Shown one piece after another: positions 7,776 to 12,685 of a stretch of 12,685 nt of DNA (its first letter is position 1; every line of letters begins with the position of its first letter). Source of the DNA: Gammaproteobacteria bacterium (GTDB taxonomy: Bacteria > Pseudomonadota > Gammaproteobacteria > SMWH01); contig SMWH01000039.1 in NCBI GenBank assembly GCA_004357005.1, forward strand, positions 1 to 12,685. The letters run 5' to 3'. The notes below the pieces were generated by a model. The model did no database searches, had not been told where the DNA came from, and was given only the letters and a program-made list of their open reading frames with translations. The translations under genes and the position numbers were made by a program.

Positions 7776-8246
7776 TCAGGCACGATGGTAAGGATGATTA
7801 CTCAGAATCGTCCAGGCACGATACAACTGTTCAGCAACGATCACCCGCACCAGGGCGTGGGGAAGCGTGAGTTTGCCCAGTGACCAACGGCGTGCGCAAT
7901 GTTCCAACAACTCCTTCGACAATCCATCGGGACCCCCGATGAGCAAGGCCACATCCCGCCCTTCACCCATCCAGTCAGAGAGATGCCCGGCCAGTTCTTC
8001 CGTGGTCCAACCGTTGCCGCCGACATCGAGTCCGATAACCAGCGCATCGGGAGGAATCCTGGCCATTATCCGCCTGGTTTCCTCGCCAATAGCCTTGTCT
8101 GCTGGAATGGATTTGCCCCGCCGGCCAGCTTCGATCTCCACGAGTTGCGGCGCGCAATGTTGCGGCAAGCGTTTCACATACTCATTGAAACCCGCCCGCA
8201 CCCAGTCCGGCATACGAGTGCCGACCGCGATCAACTGGATCTTCAT
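7776..8246 (-). CDS. rlmH: RlmH, 23S rRNA pseudouridine-1915 N3-methyltransferase
   Basis: A 156-residue SPOUT-class methyltransferase (E. coli 155) that methylates pseudouridine 1915 in helix 69 of 23S rRNA on assembled 70S ribosomes, using S-adenosylmethionine. It begins MKIQLIAVGTRMPDWV, nearly the E. coli sequence. The trefoil-knot cofactor loop is seen as LLIGGPDGLS (101-110), then LTLPHALVRVIVAEQLYRAW (127-146), and the C-terminal NHPYHRA, whose aromatic/His/Arg end is important for activity in the family. The ATG abuts the rsfS stop with no spacer (TGA-ATG on the minus strand), so the two are probably translationally coupled. The rsfS-rlmH pairing is one of the most conserved in bacteria and fits joint roles at the ribosome. 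Nothing unusual in length or motifs. Confidence 0.98.
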   Translation of the reverse strand: MKIQLIAVGTRMPDWVRAGFNEYVKRLPQHCAPQLVEIEAGRRGKSIPADKAIGEETRRIMARIPPDALVIGLDVGGNGWTTEELAGHLSDWMGEGRDVALLIGGPDGLSKELLEHCARRWSLGKLTLPHALVRVIVAEQLYRAWTILSNHPYHRA

Positions 8247-8597
8247 TCAGGACTCGGCCTGGAGGGACAATCCATCGTCTACGGACCAGAGTTTTTCCAG
8301 GCTGTAGAAAGCACGGGTTTGCGGCTGCATGACGTGGACGACCACATCGAGCAGGTCCACGAGAACCCATTCGCCGACAGATTCGCCCTCGATCCCCAGG
8401 GGGGCATGCCCGGCCTGTTTTGCCTTGTCGATCACGGCATCTGCCAGCGACCGGACATGGCGGTTCGATGTCCCACTCGCGATCACCATGACGTCCGTAA
8501 TCGACGTCTTGCCCCTGACATCCAGTACCTGGATGTCGCGCCCTTTCAGATCGTTCAAAGCCCCCAGAACCAGTTCAACCAGTTTGTCCGTATTCAC
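8247..8597 (-). CDS. rsfS: RsfS ribosomal silencing factor
   Basis: A 116-residue protein of the RsfS/YbeB (DUF143, mitochondrial C7orf30/MALSU1) family. RsfS binds uL14 on the large subunit and blocks 30S joining when nutrients are scarce. Family landmarks are LKGRDIQVLDVRGKTSITD, then ASGTSNRHVRSLAD, PLGIEGESVGEWVLVDLLDV and the C-terminal VHVMQPQTRAFYSLEKLW. The tail after EKLW (SVDDGLSLQAES) makes it longer than E. coli RsfS (105). The start is GTG at 8597, giving MNTDKLVEL; it lies inside the 3' end of nadD, a 23-nt overlap. A GGGA at 8604-8607, six bases upstream, supports this start. The gene abuts rlmH directly. Confidence 0.96.
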   Translation of the reverse strand: MNTDKLVELVLGALNDLKGRDIQVLDVRGKTSITDVMVIASGTSNRHVRSLADAVIDKAKQAGHAPLGIEGESVGEWVLVDLLDVVVHVMQPQTRAFYSLEKLWSVDDGLSLQAES

Positions 8598-9240
8598 TCT
8601 TTATCCCGTAAAGTCCCTTTTCCAAAATGTAATTCAGCACTGCTTCGGGCAACAGGTAACGCGCATCGCTCTCGCGGTGCAATAAAACCCTTATCCGTGT
8701 CGCGGAAATACCCAGCGCGGTAACCTTTATCGGCAAAACCAGTCCCGCCGGCCGTTCGCACAGGCTTGCACGATCTTCGGCCAAGTGTTCTTCCACCAGA
8801 CCCCTGAGTTCAGGCGGTGTTGGCCTGGGGTCCACCGGGCGTGTCATCACCACCAGATGGCACAGTTTCGGAATCTGCTGCCAGTGGTGCCACAGGTACA
8901 ACCCGGCAAAACTGTCTTCGCCCAGGACCAGGCACAAGGGTCGGTCACCTTCTTCTTCCCGTATCGAAGAGAGTGTGTCCACCATGTAGGACGGCCCTTC
9001 CCGCTGCAGTTCCCGTTCATCCAGATGCAGACCTTCGCACCCGCGGATACCGATTCGCAGCATGGCGGCCCGGTCCTGCGGTGACGCAATCGGCGCGTCC
9101 CGGTGTGGCGGAATCCGACACGGCACCATGCGCATATCGTCCATCCCCACGAGTTCGCGCACCTCCAGTGCCGTACGCAAATGTCCGAAGTGAACCGGGT
9201 CGAAAACACCGCCAAATATTCCCAGCGGCCCGGCAGTCAT
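8575..9240 (-). CDS. nadD: NadD, nicotinate-mononucleotide adenylyltransferase
   Basis: With the ATG at 9240 the product is 221 residues (E. coli 213). NadD joins ATP and nicotinate mononucleotide to make nicotinate adenine dinucleotide in NAD synthesis. The nucleotidyltransferase signature GIFGGVFDPVHFGHLR occupies residues 7-22, with the H17-xx-H20 pair, and the second ATP-binding motif ISATRIR is at 178-184. Further family segments are IPPHR (43-47), LDERELQREGPSYMVDTL (73-90) and LVLGEDSF (104-111). The start is chosen because it gives an ATGA overlap with the holA stop and has a strong GGGAGGAA just upstream; an upstream start at 9288 would add 16 residues not typical of the family and a long overlap. 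Its own 3' end overlaps rsfS by 23 nt. The motifs are intact. Confidence 0.97.
   Translation of the reverse strand: MTAGPLGIFGGVFDPVHFGHLRTALEVRELVGMDDMRMVPCRIPPHRDAPIASPQDRAAMLRIGIRGCEGLHLDERELQREGPSYMVDTLSSIREEEGDRPLCLVLGEDSFAGLYLWHHWQQIPKLCHLVVMTRPVDPRPTPPELRGLVEEHLAEDRASLCERPAGLVLPIKVTALGISATRIRVLLHRESDARYLLPEAVLNYILEKGLYGIKSEYGQTG
8604..8607 (-). promoter_or_regulatory. Ribosome-binding site deciding the GTG start of rsfS
   Basis: The minus strand reads GGGATAAAGA before GTG, leaving a six-base spacer. It is one of the few clear Shine-Dalgarno-like sites in the window. It supports the non-ATG start of rsfS even though that start lies inside nadD. Confidence 0.6.
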
Positions 9241-10250
9241 CGTGTTCCTCCCGCCGTGGCCAAAGCGAGTCGTTCCAGTTCCAGCCATGGATCACCCGTC
9301 GAAAGTCCCTTGATGACCTTGTCGATCCGCGCACAACGCTGGAGCAGGGACCGCCAACCGCGGGCACTGCGGCGTGGGATTGCGTTCTGGAACAAATGCC
9401 GTTTCGCCGGCCAAATGCGCTGGCGCGCGACAATACTTTCAACGTTGCCCTTGCCCTGTTCGCACTCCCAGGATATGTGTGCGAGTTTTTCCAGATCCTG
9501 GCTCAATGCCCACAATACGAGCGCGGTTGGCGCCCCTTCGGCACGCAGGCTCTGCAGGACACGCACGACCCGGTCGGCGCGGCCCGCCAGAGCCTCATCG
9601 ACTATTGCGTAGACGTCAAAGCGCGCGTTGTCAGCTACGGCTGCGTCCACACGGTCCGCCGACATGGATTCTCCGGGATAAAGCAGCGCGAGCTTGTCGA
9701 TCTCCTGTTGTGCCGCCAAAAGATTACCCTCAATCCGCTCGGCGAGCACATCCGCGGCTTGCGTTTCGGGTTTCAGCCCCGCCTTGCGCATGCGTTGCTC
9801 CACCCACCCGGCCAGTTCATCCGGGCGCGGTGGCCAGAGTTCGATGCAGGCCCCCACCTTTTCGAGGGATTTGTACCATTTCGAGGAGCGGATACGGCTT
9901 TCCAGCGAACCCACGGAGACGATGAGCAACAGGTCTTCCACCGGCGCTGCAGCATACTCGGACAACGCCTTGCTGCCGCCGACACCGGGTTTTCCGGTCA
10001 TCAGTTTGAGATCCAGTATGCGCCTTTCGGCGAATAGTGATGGCTCCGCTGCATCGACGAACAACTTTTCCCAGTCGCTGCGCGCGTCAGCCGCGACGAC
10101 CTCACGTGATGTATAGCCCTGTTTCGTCGCCGTGTGCCGGATCTGCTCGCTGGCTTCCTGCAGCAGCAGCGGCTCGTTACTGGCCAAAACATAGACAGCT
10201 TTCAGGTCTTTGGCGAGATGCCCACTCAGCTGATCAGGCTTCAGTTTCAT
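9237..10250 (-). CDS. holA: HolA, DNA polymerase III delta subunit
   Basis: A 337-residue protein (E. coli HolA 343) that serves as the wrench of the clamp-loader complex and opens the beta sliding clamp. It starts MKLKPDQLSGHLAKDLKAVY, followed by VLASNEPLLLQEASEQIR, which corresponds to the E. coli YLLLGNDPLLLQES region. Other matching parts are SDWEKLFVDAAEPSLFAERR (about residues 58-77), LLLIVSVG (about 113-120), and the EGNLLAAQQEIDKLALLYPG helix (about 193-212), followed by the C-terminal collar region with RVWPAKR-like RIWPAKRHLF. As expected for delta, no functional Walker A motif is visible. The start codon follows lptE by 24 nt with only a weak GAAG-like site. Its stop overlaps the nadD start as ATGA. 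Clamp-loader delta is poorly conserved, but the neighbourhood lptE-holA-nadD makes the call firm. Confidence 0.95.
   Translation of the reverse strand: MKLKPDQLSGHLAKDLKAVYVLASNEPLLLQEASEQIRHTATKQGYTSREVVAADARSDWEKLFVDAAEPSLFAERRILDLKLMTGKPGVGGSKALSEYAAAPVEDLLLIVSVGSLESRIRSSKWYKSLEKVGACIELWPPRPDELAGWVEQRMRKAGLKPETQAADVLAERIEGNLLAAQQEIDKLALLYPGESMSADRVDAAVADNARFDVYAIVDEALAGRADRVVRVLQSLRAEGAPTALVLWALSQDLEKLAHISWECEQGKGNVESIVARQRIWPAKRHLFQNAIPRRSARGWRSLLQRCARIDKVIKGLSTGDPWLELERLALATAGGTR
9245..9252 (-). promoter_or_regulatory. Strong ribosome-binding site for nadD
   Basis: The minus strand has GGGAGGAA four bases before the nadD ATG, with the GGAGG core six bases away. This is the best Shine-Dalgarno in the window. 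It lies inside the last codons of holA and decides in favour of the ATG at 9240 over the longer alternative. Confidence 0.75.
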
Positions 10251-10274
10251 CGAATGCTTCGTTGCTGACGCCGG

Positions 10275-10784
10275 CTAGCCACGCGCGCTCGCTGAGATTC
10301 GATCCATGATCAACGCGGCCATTTCACGATGCATTTCCCCGGTCAGGATCTGTTGTTGACCGGATTTACCGAGCACCTGCGTCTCGCTGAACTCGTAAGC
10401 CTGGTGAAGTTCCAGTTCCTGATCCGGCACCAGTACCTTGCCTTCAGAATTGGTGACCCGGAATTCCACGTGGTAATCGAGCATGAACTCCTGGACCCGG
10501 GTCTTTTCACTCACCGTCAACACGCGCCGGGTCAGATCGTCACGGGTGATTCTGATTACCGCGTCCGCCTGGCCGGTCGAAAATACGACCCTGGTGCCGC
10601 TGTTGGCCAGAACGCGTTGGACCTCGCGAACGAGCGGTGAGCTGGGCCGCACCGCCAGGACATAGGTCTGCTCCATGTATTGAGGCAGATCCGAAGACCC
10701 TCTCAACTGGTAGCCACAACCAACGGTGGCCACCACAAGCCAGGGCAGGAGAAAAAACAGAACTGCGATGCGGATCATGTTCAT
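10275..10784 (-). CDS. lptE: LptE, LPS-assembly lipoprotein
   Basis: A 169-residue outer-membrane lipoprotein that plugs the LptD barrel and helps insert lipopolysaccharide in the outer leaflet. The signal peptide is clear: MNMIRIAVLFFLLPWLVVAT, then VGC with the lipidated cysteine at residue 23. The -3 position is threonine, as in the E. coli LptE lipobox, rather than the usual leucine. The mature start GCGYQLRGSSDLP matches the family GCG(W/Y)xLR pattern. Further on, LVREVQRVLANSGTRVV and the central region DYHVEFRV, followed by VLVPDQELELHQAYEFS, fit the LptE fold. It is shorter than E. coli LptE (193), which has a low-complexity tail absent here. The ATG overlaps the leuS stop as ATGA, and no strong ribosome-binding site is visible, so translation probably depends on coupling to leuS. 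holA follows after 24 nt. Confidence 0.93.
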   Translation of the reverse strand: MNMIRIAVLFFLLPWLVVATVGCGYQLRGSSDLPQYMEQTYVLAVRPSSPLVREVQRVLANSGTRVVFSTGQADAVIRITRDDLTRRVLTVSEKTRVQEFMLDYHVEFRVTNSEGKVLVPDQELELHQAYEFSETQVLGKSGQQQILTGEMHREMAALIMDRISASARG

Positions 10785-12685
10785 GTCACGACGATATTGA
10801 CGATTTTACCCGGCACAACGATGACCTTTCGTACCTGTTTTCCTTCGACAAAACGCCGCACGTTGGGATCCGCCAGGGCCGCCGCCTCCACGTCCTTCTG
10901 TTCCGCCTCTGTTGAGACGCGGATACGCCCCCGCAGCTTGCCATTGACCTGGACCACCATTCCCACTGTGTCCCTGACCATGGCCGCCGGGTCGGGATCC
11001 GGCCAGGCTTCATTCATGAGCAGCGTATCGTGTCCAAGACCCTCCCACAGCGCCTGGCAACAATGGGGCGCGATCGGCGCCAGCATGCGCACGATGGCGT
11101 CCCAGCACTCGTCCAGTACCGAGCGGCCCTGGTCGGAGCGGTCATCGAAATCATCCATGGCATTGATCAGCGCGCGCAGCTTGGCGATGGCCGTGTTGAA
11201 CTTGTAACGCCGCCCCACATCATCGCTCACGCCTTCGATGGTTTCGTGCAGCTTGCGTCGCAACGCCCTTTGCCGTTCATCGAGTGCCGCCACGTCCAGC
11301 GCCGGCACGGCGCCTTCAGACACATGGGCGGCCACCCGTTTCCAGAAAGCCTTCATGAAACGGAACGCGCCTTCCACATCCGCATCGGAGAACTCCAGCG
11401 ACAGTTCCGGCGGAGACTTGGACATCATGAATAACCGCACGGTATCGGCCCCATAACGATCCAGATAAGGCTGCGGGTCGATCCCGTTGCGCTTGGATTT
11501 GGACATCTTCAGCATGCCCAGATACTCCACGGGTTTCCCGTCTGCCTTCAGAGTCGCGCCGATTACCCGGCCCTTGGCGCCCCGTTGCACTTCCACCTCG
11601 TCCGCGTTGTAGTACTCGATCTTGCTGTCACCAGGATCACGACCATAGGTGTCGCCATGTACCATGCCCTGACACAACAGATTCGTGAAGGGCTCATCGG
11701 ATTGAACCAGGCCCTCGTCGCGCATGGCCTTGTGCCAGAAACGTGCATATAAAAGGTGAAGAATCGCGTGTTCGATGCCACCGATGTACTGATCCACGGG
11801 CAACCAGTAGTTGGCGCGCTCATCCAGCATGGCGTCGTTACTGTCGGGGCAGGCGAAACGCGCGTAGTACCAGGACGACTCAACAAAGGTATCGAAAGTG
11901 TCGGTCTCCCGCCTCGCCGGTTCGCCATCCACGGTGGTCTCGTAGAAGGAGGGCATCTCCTTGATGGGTGACTTCACTCCCTTGAAGGTCACATCTTCAG
12001 GCAGCACAACCGGGAGTTCCGACGCGGGCACAGTCTGACCGTCGGCCGTGTGCACCGCCGGGACCGGACAACCCCAGTAACGCTGCCGGGATACGCCCCA
12101 GTCGCGCAGGCGATAATTCACCTTGCGACAACCGGTCCCTTCCTTTTCGAAATGAATCGCCAGGGCGTCAAAAGCTTCCTCGGAAGTCAGCCCCGTGTAC
12201 TCGCCCGAGTTCACCAGCCGTCCGTAAATCACATCGGCGCCCTTTTCCAGATCGCCGGGTTCGCCTTCCAGGGGTTCGATAACCCTTGGTGTGGGAATAT
12301 CGTGCGCGCGCGCGAATTCCCAGTCACGCTGATCGTGGGCCGGCACGCCCATCACGGCGCCGGATCCGTATTCCATGACAATGAAGTTGGCCACCCAGAC
12401 GGGGATCACATCACCGGTGATGGGATGAATGGCTTGTATGGAGGTGGGCACACCCTTTTTTTCCAGCGTGGCCAGTTCCGCTTCCGCGGTTCCGACGCTG
12501 CGACACTCCTCGATAAAGGCCTCGAGTTTCGGATTGCTTTCCGCTTCCTTCAGCGACAACGGGTGATCCGGGGCCAGCGCCATGAAGGTCACGCCGAACA
12601 GCGTGTCTGGCCGCGTGGTGAATACTCGAATCGTCTCACCACCCACAGGGAAATCGATCTCGAGGCCTTCCGAGCGCCCGATCCA
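10781..12685 (-). CDS. leuS: Leucyl-tRNA synthetase, C-terminal part (5' end beyond the window)
   Basis: An open frame of 634 residues runs off the right edge; about a quarter of a typical 860-residue LeuRS, including the HIGH motif, is missing. Class I LeuRS charges tRNA-Leu and edits misactivated norvaline and isoleucine. The fragment starts WIGRSEGLEIDF, matching E. coli LeuS near residue 220. The CP1 editing domain follows, with the threonine-rich TTRPDTLFG at about 23-31 and SGAVMGVPAHDQRDWEFA at about 108-125, which includes the conserved aspartates. Catalytic-domain parts include VNYRLRDWGVSRQRYWGCP, ESSWYYARFACP and the IGGIEHAILHLLYARFWHK helix. KMSKS is at about 393-397, preceded by the leucine-specific insertion. 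The anticodon-binding helical bundle has FNTAIAKLRALIN, and the C-terminal domain ends VRKVIVVPGKIVNIVVT. The stop overlaps lptE by ATGA. No internal defect is visible. Confidence 0.98.
   Translation of the reverse strand, partial: WIGRSEGLEIDFPVGGETIRVFTTRPDTLFGVTFMALAPDHPLSLKEAESNPKLEAFIEECRSVGTAEAELATLEKKGVPTSIQAIHPITGDVIPVWVANFIVMEYGSGAVMGVPAHDQRDWEFARAHDIPTPRVIEPLEGEPGDLEKGADVIYGRLVNSGEYTGLTSEEAFDALAIHFEKEGTGCRKVNYRLRDWGVSRQRYWGCPVPAVHTADGQTVPASELPVVLPEDVTFKGVKSPIKEMPSFYETTVDGEPARRETDTFDTFVESSWYYARFACPDSNDAMLDERANYWLPVDQYIGGIEHAILHLLYARFWHKAMRDEGLVQSDEPFTNLLCQGMVHGDTYGRDPGDSKIEYYNADEVEVQRGAKGRVIGATLKADGKPVEYLGMLKMSKSKRNGIDPQPYLDRYGADTVRLFMMSKSPPELSLEFSDADVEGAFRFMKAFWKRVAAHVSEGAVPALDVAALDERQRALRRKLHETIEGVSDDVGRRYKFNTAIAKLRALINAMDDFDDRSDQGRSVLDECWDAIVRMLAPIAPHCCQALWEGLGHDTLLMNEAWPDPDPAAMVRDTVGMVVQVNGKLRGRIRVSTEAEQKDVEAAALADPNVRRFVEGKQVRKVIVVPGKIVNIVVT

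Noticed and set aside
7772..7789. Inverted repeat accatc/gatggt across the rlmH stop as a terminator
   Set aside because: The stem is only six base pairs, not GC-rich, and no T-run follows on the minus strand.
7077..7883. A 268-codon plus-strand frame that begins in the maf-rng gap
   Set aside because: Almost all of it is antisense to maf and rlmH; no ribosome-binding site or family pattern is seen.
9241..9288. Upstream start for nadD adding 16 residues
   Set aside because: The extra residues are not typical of NadD, and the ATG at 9240 has a strong Shine-Dalgarno and an ATGA overlap.
8817..10037. A 406-codon plus-strand open frame antisense to nadD and holA
   Set aside because: Its translation is rich in Arg/Pro/Gly with no recognisable family, and it lies wholly over well-identified genes on the other strand. 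High GC produces such antisense frames.
1..12685. Search for mobile elements, CRISPR arrays, tRNA/rRNA genes, toxin-antitoxin or defence genes
   Set aside because: No transposase, integrase, repeat-spacer pattern, RNA gene or unknown accessory protein is visible; all gene space is taken by conserved housekeeping genes.

Overview
The window is a compact, gene-dense piece of a gammaproteobacterial chromosome with fairly high GC. It carries ten housekeeping genes on the minus strand and the tail of one plus-strand gene at the left edge. Every minus-strand protein aligns by eye with a well-known E. coli family (LeuS, LptE, HolA, NadD, RsfS, RlmH, Maf/YhdE, Rng, YhdP, TldD). YhdP, LptE and DarP point to Gammaproteobacteria. 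The gene order joins two clusters that are separate in E. coli (leuS-lptE-holA-nadD-rsfS-rlmH and maf-rng-yhdP-tldD), which suggests a non-enteric lineage such as a Chromatiales/Ectothiorhodospiraceae-like bacterium. That placement is an inference.

Layout, right to left in the direction of transcription: leuS (3' part only, cut by the right edge), lptE, holA, nadD, rsfS, rlmH, maf, a 234-nt non-coding gap, rng, yhdP, tldD. Left of tldD, and converging on it, is the 3' end of darP (yjgA) on the plus strand. The convergent junction holds a REP-like palindrome whose GTAG head overlaps the darP stop codon.

The minus-strand genes are tightly packed. Three junctions are 4-nt ATGA overlaps (leuS/lptE, holA/nadD, yhdP/tldD). 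One pair abuts as TGA-ATG (rsfS/rlmH), one overlaps by 23 nt (nadD/rsfS), and the other gaps are 21-39 nt except maf-rng. This suggests one long transcript or two, with the only obvious room for an internal promoter or leader in front of rng. The genes serve translation and ribosomes (LeuS, RsfS, RlmH, RNase G, DarP), NAD synthesis (NadD), replication (HolA), nucleotide-pool cleaning (Maf), outer-membrane assembly (LptE, YhdP) and peptide proteolysis (TldD).

I see no mobile element, CRISPR array, tRNA/rRNA gene, toxin-antitoxin or defence gene, and no uncharacterised system. The points that deserve a second look are small: the REP-like element, the rng leader with its TTG start, short tandem repeats around maf, and the merged operon itself.
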